Assembly (NCBI GenBank): GCA_002494495.1
Contig: DACB01000008.1
Span: forward strand, 62,001 to 126,000
Origin: Methanobacterium sp. UBA294
GTDB lineage: Archaea; Methanobacteriota; Methanobacteria; Methanobacteriales; Methanobacteriaceae
Direction: 5' to 3'
DNA: 64,000 nt
Within the stretch, counting starts at the first letter, position 1. Each line of letters opens with the position of its first letter. This document shows, in pieces, positions 47,971 to 57,827 of this stretch. The notes beneath the pieces were generated by a model. That model saw nothing but the letters and a program-made list of their open reading frames with translations. It was not told where the DNA came from and did no database searches. Made by a program: the position numbers and the translations under genes.

Positions 47971-48735
47971 TTATGTACCAATCTTCAAGTTCTCATTTAA
48001 ACTTTTTAGAAGCTTAATAACAGAATATGCAGCTAATACGCTAGTTTTAGGATTTATTGAGCATCGCATGTTATGGGTTGTTGTTTTAAGCTCACCAAAA
48101 TCCCCGATCATATGTACCTCGTGGCTGTTTCTGTCCACACCTGGGTCGGCTATGATCTTAACCTTGACTTCCTTACCACAGGCAATGCTCAAAGTCGCAG
48201 CTACGTTGATGTTCATGGGGAATTTTTCTACGGCATCCCTGGCCTTACCCTCGTAGAGCACTATTTCTGAATCTGCAGAGATACCCAGCGATTTTGGTGG
48301 TTTGCGGGTTGTGAGGCTTACCTTGTGGATTTTACCTATTGAACCTGCTTTAACACCGTCCAGGCCTACTATAGCACCGGATGGTACATGGATACAGGCG
48401 TTATTTTCCTTGGCAATGGTTTTAAGCTTATCTCTTAATGATGTGTCTATTAAAGCCCCAACACTCATGATGATAACGTCTTTTCCTGCTTCGAGTATCT
48501 GGGGGACTATCTCCCTGACAGCCTGGGATGATGCCGTTTCAATTATGATATCCACATTCTCCAGCAGGTCTTCTATGTTTAATACAACTGTACCGTCTAC
48601 CTGAGAGGCAAGATTCTCTGCCCTCTCCATGTCACGGTCATAAAAAAATTCGAGGTCGACGCCAAGTTTACCTTCTGCATAAAAATTAGTGATTATATTA
48701 GCTATGGCGCCGCATCCTAATATCCCCACCTTCAA
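47971..48735 (-). CDS. nadX: L-aspartate dehydrogenase
   Basis: 254 residues. The Rossmann motif [13 protein letters not shown] is followed by [29 protein letters not shown] and [13 protein letters not shown], characteristic of archaeal aspartate dehydrogenase. It makes iminoaspartate for quinolinate and NAD synthesis. The PRC-barrel gene ends 12 bases upstream on the same strand. Confidence 0.95.
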   Translation of the reverse strand: MKVGILGCGAIANIITNFYAEGKLGVDLEFFYDRDMERAENLASQVDGTVVLNIEDLLENVDIIIETASSQAVREIVPQILEAGKDVIIMSVGALIDTSLRDKLKTIAKENNACIHVPSGAIVGLDGVKAGSIGKIHKVSLTTRKPPKSLGISADSEIVLYEGKARDAVEKFPMNINVAATLSIACGKEVKVKIIADPGVDRNSHEVHMIGDFGELKTTTHNMRCSINPKTSVLAAYSVIKLLKSLNENLKIGT

Positions 48736-48747
48736 GATAAAATCTTC

Positions 48748-49083
48748 CTAGGGGGATGATGGTACTGTAGAAACAGTTTCAGAAACTAATTCTGGGCTTA
48801 TAAGTAGGATGTCACCGACTGCTTGAACCCTTTCATATGGAATTTCAATACTTCCTTCTTCCTGGAGTGGTCTTATTTCATCTCTTTCAGATGGAACGAT
48901 GTTTATGGTCGTTTTAATTACGTCTCTGATCCCAACATTTTTTTTATCTGGATTCATGGCCACAGCCTTTAAGGTGGATACCCTACCTTTTTTGATGTTT
49001 AAAACTACGTCCTGAATTCTTCCTACATACTTACCCCTGGTCGTATACACGTCTAAATTATACAAAGTTGATAATTCTACCAT
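48748..49083 (-). CDS. PRC-barrel domain protein
   Basis: 111 residues. LSTLYNLDVYTTRGKYVGRIQDVVLNIKKGRVSTL is the PRC-barrel beta fold; a second half repeats the theme (IEIPYERVQAVGDILLIS). Small archaeal PRC-barrel proteins bind RNA or protein partners, and some act at division; the role here is unknown. It is cotranscribed with nadX. Confidence 0.9.
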   Translation of the reverse strand: MVELSTLYNLDVYTTRGKYVGRIQDVVLNIKKGRVSTLKAVAMNPDKKNVGIRDVIKTTINIVPSERDEIRPLQEEGSIEIPYERVQAVGDILLISPELVSETVSTVPSSP

Positions 49084-49394
49084 TCAACCACCTTTCGACT
49101 AATTGTTTTGTATTTTTTTAAATCTTCTTTAGAAGATTCCTCAATGCACTTATTTCTAGATCTTTCTTTAAATCATTAAAATACTATAGTATTTCTTTAT
49201 TAATCTCCTATACTTAAACTTTACCACTTGTAAATGCATGGAATATGGTTTAATAATGATTAGAGGAAAAATTTTCAGGGTAACCAATGAACTTAATAGA
49301 AATTTAAATCCTTTTTGAAATTCAAATGATAATATCAAAACCAAATAATTGTGATATTAAATTCACCCATAAAAAATCTCAAGGTGGCACTTGA
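49084..49394. other. divergent spacer between PRC-barrel gene and arcA with two inverted repeats
   Basis: Contains a perfect 16-bp palindrome (AAATACTATAGTATTT, 49179-49194) and a 7-bp inverted repeat TAATATC/GATATTA (49330-49336 and 49353-49359) upstream of arcA. Both are candidate regulatory sites. No small gene was seen. Confidence 0.5.
49179..49194. promoter_or_regulatory. perfect 16-bp palindrome, possible operator
   Basis: AAATACTATAGTATTT lies about 95 bp upstream of the PRC-barrel start and 200 bp upstream of arcA. It has no loop, as expected for a dimeric regulator site rather than a hairpin. Confidence 0.35.
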
Positions 49395-50693
49395 ATGACC
49401 GTAAAAATTAAAGCAGAATGGGACAGGCTTAAAAAGGTAGCAGTCCACACTCCAGGGATGGAAATGTTTTTCGGCCTCCTAGACCCCTTCGCATCCCTCT
49501 ATGAAAGAGCATTCAGCCAGAGGGATGCGCTAAAAGAGCATGAGGTTCTACAGTACACTCTGAAGCATGACTTCAATGTTAAAGTCCTCCCAATAAAGGA
49601 TACCATAGTGGACATATCTCTAAAAAAACCCAGTATGAAGGTTAAACTTGTTGAACTCACCAAAAAATCCATCCAGTTTAACGGAACTGATCAGGATGTG
49701 GAGATGGCCTGTCAGGAGATGGATGCAAACAGTAACATATTAGATCCTGAACATTACTTTAACACCATCCTCCTTAACCCATCCATTGAACTGGAACCCC
49801 GGATGACCACACGTATGATAAACCTGCACATCACTCAGAGGGAGCCCTTAACCAACCTCTACTTCATGAGGGACCAGCAGATAATAACTGATAAGGGAAT
49901 GGTACTTTCACGTATGAATAAACCCCAGAGAAGAAGGGAGCCGCAACTCACGGGACTTCTATGGGAGATGCTTAAAGAACCTTTGATCTATAAAATACAG
50001 GGGCCAGGTACCCTTGAAGGGGGAGATTACATGCCCCTGGATAGTTTCGCCCTCCTGGGGATGGGCGACCGCACTAATCAATCGGGTGTAGACCAGCTAC
50101 TTGAACACGGTCTTGGATTCGATGAAGTGGGGGTAGTTCATCAGCCCAGCCATCCACTCATACCTCTGGATAAGAGGGACCCCATGCTCAATATGCACTT
50201 GGACAATTACTTCAACGTGGCCTCTAAGGGAGTGGCAGTGGGTTCGAAACAACTACTCGAAACCACCATAGTTGAAATATACCAGCGCACCAGTGACGGT
50301 TACCAGAAATCAGCTGAAAAAACCAACCTCTATGAATATATGGTTTCCAAGGGATTTGACTTTATCAACATCACAACCCTGGAACAGATGGCCTATGCCT
50401 CTAACCTCTTGTGCATCAGGGACAGGGCCATCCTGGCAGTAGAAGTAGAGCGCATAGTGAAGGATGTAATAAATAAATTCAGATTAAGGGCTAAGGCTGA
50501 TCCAGAAGGTTACAGTAAATTATTAGCGCAGATAAAAAAGGATTACAAATATTTAAGGCAGGAAGGTCAATTTTTCCCCCATAAGAAGGAGATCTACCAG
50601 TACGATATAGATGCCTACCCTCTGAATTTATCCAACCTCACCGGGGGATACGGTGGGGCTCACTGCATGACCTGCCCACTTAAACGGATTTAA
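49395..50693 (+). CDS. arcA: arginine deiminase
   Basis: 432 residues. Guanidino-group-modifying motifs are in order: FMRDQQ, GTLEGGDYMPLD, MHLDNYFNVA and the C-terminal GGYGGAHCMTCPLKRI, with the catalytic Cys at about residue 424. It converts arginine to citrulline and ammonia. AGGTGG stands upstream of the ATG. The carbamate kinase gene follows 69 bases later, so two of the three arginine-deiminase pathway genes are adjacent. Ornithine carbamoyltransferase is not in the window. This catabolic pair is unusual for a hydrogenotrophic methanogen. Confidence 0.94.
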   Translation: MTVKIKAEWDRLKKVAVHTPGMEMFFGLLDPFASLYERAFSQRDALKEHEVLQYTLKHDFNVKVLPIKDTIVDISLKKPSMKVKLVELTKKSIQFNGTDQDVEMACQEMDANSNILDPEHYFNTILLNPSIELEPRMTTRMINLHITQREPLTNLYFMRDQQIITDKGMVLSRMNKPQRRREPQLTGLLWEMLKEPLIYKIQGPGTLEGGDYMPLDSFALLGMGDRTNQSGVDQLLEHGLGFDEVGVVHQPSHPLIPLDKRDPMLNMHLDNYFNVASKGVAVGSKQLLETTIVEIYQRTSDGYQKSAEKTNLYEYMVSKGFDFINITTLEQMAYASNLLCIRDRAILAVEVERIVKDVINKFRLRAKADPEGYSKLLAQIKKDYKYLRQEGQFFPHKKEIYQYDIDAYPLNLSNLTGGYGGAHCMTCPLKRI

Positions 50694-50762
50694 ACTTAAA
50701 AAATTTTTAAATTTAAAATATTTGGATACAAGGTCAAATAATGAAATTTAAGGTGATTAATA

Positions 50763-51701
50763 ATGAAAAAACGTAACATGCTGGTATCTTTAGGCGGCAA
50801 TGCAATACTCAAACACACTGAAAAGGGAACAGCTAAGGAACAATTTGAAAATGTGAAGAAAACCAGTGAATACATAGTGAAATTAATATCTGAAGGTTAC
50901 CACATAACATTAACCCATGGTAACGGTCCCCAGGTGGGTGATATCCTCTTGGCTTATGACCATGCCAAAGAATACTTACCGCCCATGCCCTTAGATGTTT
51001 GTGGAGCTCAAACTCAGGGCATGATCGGTTACATGTTTCAACTGTCCCTGAAGAACATCCTGAAGGGGATTGATAAATCAGTGGTAACCATTCTCACCCA
51101 GACCATAATTAACCCCGAAGACCCCCACTTGGAAAATCCCACCAAGCCAATCGGGCCGTTTTATACTGCGTTCGAGGCAGACCAACTCCGGAAGGAGAAA
51201 GGATGGACAATAAAGAATGACAATGGAAAAGGTTACCGGAGATTAGTGCCATCACCAATTCCCCTTGGATTTGTGGAGGAAAAATGTATTAAAACTCTAC
51301 ACGATTCTGGTGATCTGGTTATAGCCTCTGGTGGTGGTGGAATACCCGTCACATTGAAAGACGGGAAGTTACAGGGAATAGAATGTGTGATTGATAAAGA
51401 CTACGCCGCATCACTCATGGCAACACTCGTAGGGGCCGAAATTCTGTTGATATTAACTGATGTAGAGAAAATAAGCCTTTATTATAGTACGCCACGTGAG
51501 GTGGCTTTGGATCATTTAACCAAATCCCAGGCCCTTAAGTACCTCAGGAAGGGTCATTTCCCTCCGGGAAGTATGGGACCTAAAGTTAAATCAGCCATTG
51601 ACTTCCTGGAATATGGTGGTAAAAAGGTGGTAGTAACGTCTTTAGAATCAGCCTATGATGCATTAAAAGGGAATACTGGTACTACAATAGTAAATGATTA
51701 A
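50763..51701 (+). CDS. arcC: carbamate kinase
   Basis: 312 residues. LVSLGGNAIL, THGNGPQVGDILL, DVCGAQTQGMIGYM and VIASGGGGIPVTL are family signatures, and CVIDKDYAASLMA marks the nucleotide site. It makes ATP from carbamoyl phosphate and ADP in the arginine deiminase pathway. The start follows GGTGAT by five bases. Same operon as arcA. Confidence 0.95.
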   Translation: MKKRNMLVSLGGNAILKHTEKGTAKEQFENVKKTSEYIVKLISEGYHITLTHGNGPQVGDILLAYDHAKEYLPPMPLDVCGAQTQGMIGYMFQLSLKNILKGIDKSVVTILTQTIINPEDPHLENPTKPIGPFYTAFEADQLRKEKGWTIKNDNGKGYRRLVPSPIPLGFVEEKCIKTLHDSGDLVIASGGGGIPVTLKDGKLQGIECVIDKDYAASLMATLVGAEILLILTDVEKISLYYSTPREVALDHLTKSQALKYLRKGHFPPGSMGPKVKSAIDFLEYGGKKVVVTSLESAYDALKGNTGTTIVND

Positions 51702-51864
51702 GTGAAGGTAAGCTGATGATTAAATGATATGATTACAAATAGCCTAATTATTAGAAAATATAAGTTCAAATTCAAAGAATTTTAGATCAGAAATCAGATA
51801 CAAAGAATTTTTGAAATAAAAAAATAAAAAAAGAAAAATTAGATCAATCCCTATGAATTGGATT

Positions 51865-53385
51865 CTAATTTTTTGCATAGTCGTAGATCAAATTAGCTAA
51901 TGTAGTTACCTGACTGTTTGTGTAGCCTTCGTAGTACGGGATTCCATGTTGTTGGAGATATAGACCTGGATATGCCAGTCCATTAAATGAAGATGAACTG
52001 AAGTTGTCATCCCAAGCTCTCACTAAAAATGGTGTGTCCAATGAAGCAGCACCATAGGTGAAAACCAGAAAGAGTTTTCTATTACCCATTATACTTTTGT
52101 ACCATTCAGTTCCTGCTTCATAAATAGTACCGGCACAGGCTCCTCCATTAATTTGTACAACTAACGTGTTTAACGGTATTTGAGTTAATATTTTCTGATT
52201 ACCCGTGAACTTATCAGGTCCAACACCCAAATTGTAGGCTTGAAGTCCTAAATTTTTGAGTTCATTTACTATTCTATTGATTCTATCGTTGTCGACTGAT
52301 ATGTTGTTTATGTTGTCGGATACAATGTAGACTGCTCTTAGACCAGTTCCAGTACCAACATCAGTTTTACTTATGCTGCTCCATGGTACTACTGATACGG
52401 TGTTGGGTAATCGGTTGTTTGTTTTATAGAAAGCCACAATCTTTGAATAGGTGTAGATCAGGTTTTCAGGTCTCATATTTCCCAGGGAAGTGCTTATGAA
52501 ATTGGGTAGCCTTCCGTTGGTGTTTATAAAAGTGGTAATTTTACCTGCTAAGTTAATGTATTCACTTTTAGATAGGGTACCGCTTTTTGTGCTTTCTTTG
52601 GGGTTGGGTGCTTTGGCTATCGATTTTATGGTTATTGTATTTTTATTGTTCTGATTTATGTTGGTAACGCTTTTGGTTAATAGATATAGGTACTGTTCTG
52701 ATGTTACATTTTTATCTGTAACTGTTATTGTGCTTGGAACTGTTTTTTTAGATTCGATATAGTTTTTTACTGTGTCTGAAGATTTAACTACAGAATTTGT
52801 ATCTACTGAATTAGTAACTGGTGTATTAGTTTCTCCCCCATTTGGCATCTTCCATGGTGCTACCGCTACGAAGTTAGGTAATCGGTTGTTTGTTTTATAG
52901 AAAACCACGATCTTTGAATAGGTGTAGATCATGTTTTCTGTTCTCATGTTTCCCTTGGAAGTGCTTATGAAGTTGGGTAACCTTCCCTTGTTGTTTATAA
53001 AAGTGGTAATTGAATTGGCTAAGTTAATGTATTCACTTTTAGATAAGGTGCCGCTTGTTATGCTTTCACTTGGTTTTGGTGCTTTAGCTACTGTTTTTAC
53101 TGTTATTGCGTTATTATTGTTTTTGTTTAAGTTGGTAACACTTGATGTTAATAGGTACAGGTATTGTTCTGATGTTACATTTTTATCTGCAACTGTTACT
53201 GTGCTTGGAACTGTTTTTTTAGATTCAATATAGTTTTTCACTGTGTCTGAAGATTTAACTACAGAATTAGTATCTACGGTTGTAGTACTCGCAGCTGAAA
53301 CTTCGCTTACATTAATGAATACTACTAATGCTAATAGGGCAATGACTGCAAGAGTCAAATTTCTATTAATATTTACTCTATTAAT
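51865..53385 (-). CDS. secreted pseudomurein-binding repeat protein with duplicated module, apparent ATT start
   Basis: 506 residues from ATT 53385. GGAGG lies seven bases before this ATT, and the resulting N-terminus (NRVNINRNLTLAVIALLALV) is a proper signal peptide with three Arg. The TTG at 53358 has no ribosome-binding site and gives no basic residues. Two tandem modules of 157 residues each hold pseudomurein-binding repeats (INLANSITTFINNKGRLPNF, MIYTYSKIVVFYKTNNRLPN). A distinct C-terminal domain of about 150 residues (VVQINGGACAGTIYEAG) appears unrelated to the known endoisopeptidases. It probably anchors to the pseudomurein wall. Confidence 0.85.
   Translation of the reverse strand: MNRVNINRNLTLAVIALLALVVFINVSEVSAASTTTVDTNSVVKSSDTVKNYIESKKTVPSTVTVADKNVTSEQYLYLLTSSVTNLNKNNNNAITVKTVAKAPKPSESITSGTLSKSEYINLANSITTFINNKGRLPNFISTSKGNMRTENMIYTYSKIVVFYKTNNRLPNFVAVAPWKMPNGGETNTPVTNSVDTNSVVKSSDTVKNYIESKKTVPSTITVTDKNVTSEQYLYLLTKSVTNINQNNKNTITIKSIAKAPNPKESTKSGTLSKSEYINLAGKITTFINTNGRLPNFISTSLGNMRPENLIYTYSKIVAFYKTNNRLPNTVSVVPWSSISKTDVGTGTGLRAVYIVSDNINNISVDNDRINRIVNELKNLGLQAYNLGVGPDKFTGNQKILTQIPLNTLVVQINGGACAGTIYEAGTEWYKSIMGNRKLFLVFTYGAASLDTPFLVRAWDDNFSSSSFNGLAYPGLYLQQHGIPYYEGYTNSQVTTLANLIYDYAKN
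52339..53280 (-). repeat. tandem duplication, 471-bp period, in surface protein gene
   Basis: The segment encoding VDTNSVVKSSDTVKNYIESK recurs after exactly 471 bp (for example GATTCAATATAG at 53222 and GATTCGATATAG at 52751). Two copies are present, and the boundaries are approximate. Confidence 0.85.
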
Positions 53386-53991
53386 ATATACCCCTCCATG
53401 TTATACCGCCTCCGTGTCCGGAAATTTAATTTTAAGCTTATTTCCGAACTTAAATAGGTTTTTAAAACACATCACTTATAAAGTTTACTATTTTAAACAA
53501 GATAAAAGGAACTATCAAGGCTCTTTTTTAGATTTAAAGCCTTTAAAAAAGCTTTTTAATGAACTCAAATTTAAGATCCCAAGCTGGTTGTTTTTTTAAC
53601 TAAATTAACCTTTATTAGGGTTACTTTTATCCAGAAACATTGATTTAAAACAGATTGCCAAAAGACATAATTCCTTAAATGAAAGAAAGTCAAATTACAG
53701 TATATTTTTTTATTTTTAGACATCTATCAATTTCATATACACATTATAAAGAATTTAATTGGTTTTAAAAGTTAAATCAAAGGTTGAACAGTTAATAAGA
53801 GTTAAGGATTGTAAATTTTAATTTTTTTAATAAGATATAGTTGAAGATTAATACTAAGATATAGGCCGTACAATAAAAATAAATGGTTATTTATAATGTC
53901 TTGGTGTAATTATGTAAGTATAAAATAAAATGATCGATTATCTTAAATCGTGATAAATGAATCAATTTCACAATAAATTAAAGGAGATATA
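53386..53991. other. intergenic region with leader hairpin and promoters
   Basis: About 600 bp between the surface protein (minus) and the gene at 53992 (plus). It contains a minus-strand TATA box (TTTATAAG, 53475-53482) and a leader inverted repeat CGGAAAT/ATTTCCG at 53419-53425 and 53440-53446. The 13-mer ATGATCGATTATC, shared with the pycB promoter region, is at 53930-53942. No gene is seen. Confidence 0.5.
53419..53446 (-). promoter_or_regulatory. inverted repeat in the leader of the surface protein gene
   Basis: A 7-bp perfect stem with a 14-base loop, about 35 bases upstream of the proposed ATT start and downstream of the TATA box. It would lie in the mRNA leader and could affect translation or transcription. 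Confidence 0.35.
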
Positions 53992-54237
53992 ATGGATACT
54001 TTAGTAAATCAGATAATGTACAATGATCGTAAATTAGCGCTTATCAATAACTGGAGACAGGCAACGCAGGGTGGAAAATTAGAGGAAATTTATATGGTAT
54101 ATATGGACATCAAGCAATTTGTAAATGAAGTTACCGTGGATACCACCACCCCAGACGAAACCAGGGAGCAGGTCAGGTTACTTCTGGAGTTAATGGAAGA
54201 TTACATTGAAGAAAAAAACTACACATTCTGTACTTAA
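53992..54237 (+). CDS. small hypothetical protein
   Basis: 81 residues, helical and acidic (TREQVRLLLELMEDYIEEKN). GGAGAT precedes the ATG by four bases, a strong ribosome-binding site. No family is recognised. It is followed 77 bases later by the tRNA-binding-domain gene and may share its promoter. Confidence 0.6.
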   Translation: MDTLVNQIMYNDRKLALINNWRQATQGGKLEEIYMVYMDIKQFVNEVTVDTTTPDETREQVRLLLELMEDYIEEKNYTFCT

Positions 54238-54314
54238 TTATATCTACATTAATCTAAATATTATTTTACAGGAAAATCCCTGAAAATTTCTTAAATTTTT
54301 CTGGAGCAGTAACA

Positions 54315-55037
54315 ATGTGGGATAGCAGTAAAGATTACCGGTTGCTTGTGGCTCAAAAATCAGTAGAACTCTTTTTAAGGACGGTTGAAGGTGCCAATTT
54401 AAGGGGTAAATGGAATAAGAAGAAAGCCCTCTCTAGTGCTAGAGACATGGTTCCCGAGATACAATCCCTTTATTACAGTTATCTTGATCCAGAGGAAATT
54501 GCAGAGACACCCCAGATAGGGAACCTGGAAAATGGAAGTCATGAAATAGTAGATGCCTTAGGTGGGAAAAATTGGCACCATCAGTTCCAGGAATTTGCAT
54601 CAAAGGATGATAAAGAGAAGTTAACTGCATCAATAGCCAAGATAAAGTTTTTCCTCAGCACCATATCTAGACTTAAGGGGAGACTGCAACTGGGAGAGAT
54701 CAACGACCCAGTCATAGCAATTGACATATTAACCGGGTCAGTATCCAGTGTAGGTAAACATGCAAAGTCGGATAAACTGCTCATTTGTAACGTGAACCTG
54801 GGTGATAGGGCGGTAACAGTGGTGACCAATGATTTAAAAGTTAAAGATGGAAACCATGTTGCTGTGGCAATGCTCCCCCCGGCGGTCTTTCAGGGAGTGA
54901 CCAGTGAAGGAATGTTTTTAGGTGGGGGTGATGGTATCCTAAAGGATGTGGGTGGTGAAATTGGAGATTTACCCCATGGTATACCCCTTGAAGCTTTAAA
55001 TGAAACCCGGAATTTAGTGGAAACATTTTTAAAATAA
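54315..55037 (+). CDS. tRNA-binding domain (EMAP/MetRS-beta-like) protein
   Basis: 240 residues. The N-terminal about 130 residues are helical. The C-terminal OB fold has [29 protein letters not shown] and [13 protein letters not shown], the pattern of the EMAP-II/PheT/MetRS tRNA-binding domain. Conserved in methanogens, with an unknown client enzyme. Confidence 0.88.
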   Translation: MWDSSKDYRLLVAQKSVELFLRTVEGANLRGKWNKKKALSSARDMVPEIQSLYYSYLDPEEIAETPQIGNLENGSHEIVDALGGKNWHHQFQEFASKDDKEKLTASIAKIKFFLSTISRLKGRLQLGEINDPVIAIDILTGSVSSVGKHAKSDKLLICNVNLGDRAVTVVTNDLKVKDGNHVAVAMLPPAVFQGVTSEGMFLGGGDGILKDVGGEIGDLPHGIPLEALNETRNLVETFLK

Positions 55038-55102
55038 TTTCTTTAAAATTAGAATTTATAAATGAACATTTATAAAATTAATTATTTATTTAAATGCATC
55101 GT

Positions 55103-56503
55103 TCATAAAATAACTAATTTTACCCTGGTCATATTTTCCACTGCGTATTTAACACCTTCCTTTCCAATACCACTCATTTTAAAACCACCAAATGGCATAT
55201 TATCCGTACGGAATGTGGACTTATTTATTAGTACCGTGCCGGCTTGGATGGTTTCTATTGCCTTCTTGGCATTTTTTATACTTCTGGTAAACACACCTGC
55301 CTGTAAGCCGTACTGGGTATTGTTAGCCATATTTAAAGCTTCATCAATACCATCAACTCGTATTAGGGGCGCAACAGGTCCGAAAGTTTCATCTTTAACC
55401 ACCTGCATCTTAGGGTTAACCTGGTCTATAACAGTCGGTGTATAAAAGGCACCATCACGCTTACCCCCAAATAGGAGTTCTGCACCGTTTTTAAGGGCAT
55501 CGTTTACCAGTTTTTCCACATTTAAAGCTGCATTGGCATCTATTAACGGTCCAATATCTGTTTTATCATCTAAAGGATTTCCCATACGCAGTTTGCTGGT
55601 TGATTTGACTAGTTTTTCTATAAAATCATCCGCCACACTGTTATCTAGGATAATCCGTTTAACAGCTATACATACCTGCCCGGCAACTGAGTATGAACCT
55701 TTAATTGCAGCATTAACTGCATCATCTATATCTGCATCTTCTAATACAATTAAAGGGTCATTTCCACCTAATTCAAGGGTTAAATTCTTCATGGATGCTT
55801 TTTTTGATATGGAAAGTCCCGCGGCCACGCTACCAGTGAAGGACACCTTATCTACCAGGTTATTTTTAACCATCTCATCTCCAACTACATCCCCTCTCCC
55901 AGTTAAACAGTTCACAGCCCCGTCTGGTAAGTGGGAGTCCATTAACTCCGCAAGTTTAAGTGAGCTGAGGGGCGCTTTAGAGGATGGTTTGATGACCACT
56001 GTATTTTTGGCAGCGATTGCAGGGGCTATTTTATGCAGTGCCGAGTTAACAGGGTAGTTAAAGGGGGTGATTGCGCTTACTACGCCAACTGGTACTCTGA
56101 GGGTGAAGCCGATGGTGTTTTCACCGGCAAGGCCCGCATCTAAAGGTACAGTCTCCCCGTAGATCCTCTTAGATTCCTCTGCTGATAGGAGTAAGGTATC
56201 TGCTGATCTCTCCATCTCTAGTCTGGAGTCTTTGATTGGTTTTCCGGTCTCCTGGGTCATTAATTTTGCAAATTCATCCAGTTTCCCAGTTAGTTCCCGG
56301 TGGATTTCATATAGTAGCTGTGATATTTTACGGGATGACAAAGACGCCATAATCTTTTTTGTATGGTAAGCAGATAGAATCGCATATTTAACGTCTTGAA
56401 TGTTTCCCCTTGGTACTGCGTCAATAATGGAATTGTCATATGGATTTCTAACATCTAATTTATCTTCTTTATCCAGCAAACTTCCGTTTATCAGCATCTT
56501 CAT
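55103..56503 (-). CDS. aldehyde dehydrogenase, lactaldehyde dehydrogenase-like (CofA-type)
   Basis: 466 residues. [20 protein letters not shown], the cofactor segment [18 protein letters not shown] and the active-site Cys in GQVCIAVKR are intact, with ETFGPVAPL near the end. The methanogen enzyme oxidises lactaldehyde to lactate for F420 synthesis, but close relatives use glyceraldehyde 3-phosphate. ATG 56503 follows AGAGG by seven bases; a 19-codon extension is not supported. Confidence 0.88.
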   Translation of the reverse strand: MKMLINGSLLDKEDKLDVRNPYDNSIIDAVPRGNIQDVKYAILSAYHTKKIMASLSSRKISQLLYEIHRELTGKLDEFAKLMTQETGKPIKDSRLEMERSADTLLLSAEESKRIYGETVPLDAGLAGENTIGFTLRVPVGVVSAITPFNYPVNSALHKIAPAIAAKNTVVIKPSSKAPLSSLKLAELMDSHLPDGAVNCLTGRGDVVGDEMVKNNLVDKVSFTGSVAAGLSISKKASMKNLTLELGGNDPLIVLEDADIDDAVNAAIKGSYSVAGQVCIAVKRIILDNSVADDFIEKLVKSTSKLRMGNPLDDKTDIGPLIDANAALNVEKLVNDALKNGAELLFGGKRDGAFYTPTVIDQVNPKMQVVKDETFGPVAPLIRVDGIDEALNMANNTQYGLQAGVFTRSIKNAKKAIETIQAGTVLINKSTFRTDNMPFGGFKMSGIGKEGVKYAVENMTRVKLVIL

Positions 56504-56587
56504 GGGGGTGCCTCTAATATATGTAAAAATTAAACTATTTATAAAAATACGAGGTTTCAAGTGTGTTAAATTTACTCGGAAAGATTT

Positions 56588-56779
56588 TTAGAAAAGATCT
56601 TTTAAATCCTGTATAGCTGTGGTGGTTTTATTCAGCTCGCTACCGTTTACTTCATCTCCCAGGCCATCTAAATAGTTCCTGTAGGCTATTAAAGCAATTA
56701 TTGCAATGACAATGACGCCACCAAACAGTAGAATAAGTTCTGCTGAACCCTGCCCACTTTCTTCTTCAAGTATTTTCAT
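56588..56779 (-). CDS. class III signal peptide pilin-like protein
   Basis: 63 residues. The N-terminus [20 protein letters not shown] carries the QGSAE prepilin site for EppA-type peptidase followed by a hydrophobic assembly helix. The mature part is short (about 50 residues). The preceding gene encodes a TadC/FlaJ-like membrane protein 10 bases away, so the two likely build a small pilus or related surface filament. Confidence 0.85.
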   Translation of the reverse strand: MKILEEESGQGSAELILLFGGVIVIAIIALIAYRNYLDGLGDEVNGSELNKTTTAIQDLKDLF

Positions 56780-56789
56780 TTTCTTTCTC

Positions 56790-57722
56790 CTAAAATCCTA
56801 AGAATGAAGGTCCAATAACTTGTATAACATAAAATATGGCATAAGCTGCTGGTGCCAATAGAATGGCATATTTTACTCCTTTCCTTGCACTTCCGTACAG
56901 GACTATGCCAATTAGAAGACCAGCTATAATGGAGTGAATAATAATGTATCCGCTGGCCGCTGTTACAGATGCTTCAAATAAGGGATTGGGGTTTCCCAGT
57001 TTTCCTATAAATGAAGAATAACTCATGATCATGCCTAATGCAAAGGGCGCGGCTACTATAGCTGCGATGATAAGGAACATAACAGACATCATAACATTGG
57101 CTTTTCGCTCCCGTTTTAAAGCTAAAACAGCCCTTAAATCCTCAGCAACAGTTTCAATAACGTCTGATAAGCTTCCACCTACTCTTCTACCTTCTAATAT
57201 CATTCTGAATGTTCTATCCAAATTTTTAGATTTTAGACGTTCACTCATGGATAATAATGATTCCTCAAAGGTGCTTCCTATCTTGATTTCTATTACTGCC
57301 CTTTTAAGTTCGTCAGTTAAAGGACCCCTTCCATGTTTGGAGACGTCCTCCATGGCAGTCTCAATACCCACCCCTGATCTTAAAAGTGAGGATATCTGTC
57401 TTAAAAAGTCTGGTGTGCCCTGTTCTATGCTATCAATACGCCGCTCCATCATGAAGAATAACCAGATAAAAATACCAGCTGCTGGAAGTATAAATCCAAT
57501 TATTCCACCTATTAATGGGTTAATACCTATTATTGAAAATAAGAAAAAAACCACAATACCTAGTATTATACCTCCCAAAATAATCAGAGATAGTAAATCA
57601 GATGCTTTTACATACATACCAGCCCGTACCAGAGTTTCCTGTAAACTAATCAGATATCGGTCGGGTATAATACTATCAATGGTTTTTGAAACTGGAGATA
57701 ATGCGGGGGGTATAATGGCCAT
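56790..57722 (-). CDS. type IV pilus assembly membrane protein (TadC/GspF family)
   Basis: 310 residues. [28 protein letters not shown] and [20 protein letters not shown] are the two cytoplasmic GspF-type segments, with membrane helices before, between and after. ATG 57722 follows AGGTGA; a 30-codon extension is unlikely. No secretion ATPase lies next to it, so that partner must be elsewhere. Confidence 0.9.
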   Translation of the reverse strand: MAIIPPALSPVSKTIDSIIPDRYLISLQETLVRAGMYVKASDLLSLIILGGIILGIVVFFLFSIIGINPLIGGIIGFILPAAGIFIWLFFMMERRIDSIEQGTPDFLRQISSLLRSGVGIETAMEDVSKHGRGPLTDELKRAVIEIKIGSTFEESLLSMSERLKSKNLDRTFRMILEGRRVGGSLSDVIETVAEDLRAVLALKRERKANVMMSVMFLIIAAIVAAPFALGMIMSYSSFIGKLGNPNPLFEASVTAASGYIIIHSIIAGLLIGIVLYGSARKGVKYAILLAPAAYAIFYVIQVIGPSFLGF

Positions 57723-57827
57723 CCTTTCACCTAAATGATAACTCTTAATTTCACTTATATTAATATTTTCCCTTGTTTTATGTTTTATCTGGAAATAAAA
57801 TTTAAAAATCATTTCTTTGCCAATAAT

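Noticed and set aside
53419..53446. NrpR nitrogen-regulator operator in the surface protein leader
   Set aside because: The NrpR site is GGAA-N6-TTCC; here the arms are 18 bases apart and lie downstream of the TATA box.
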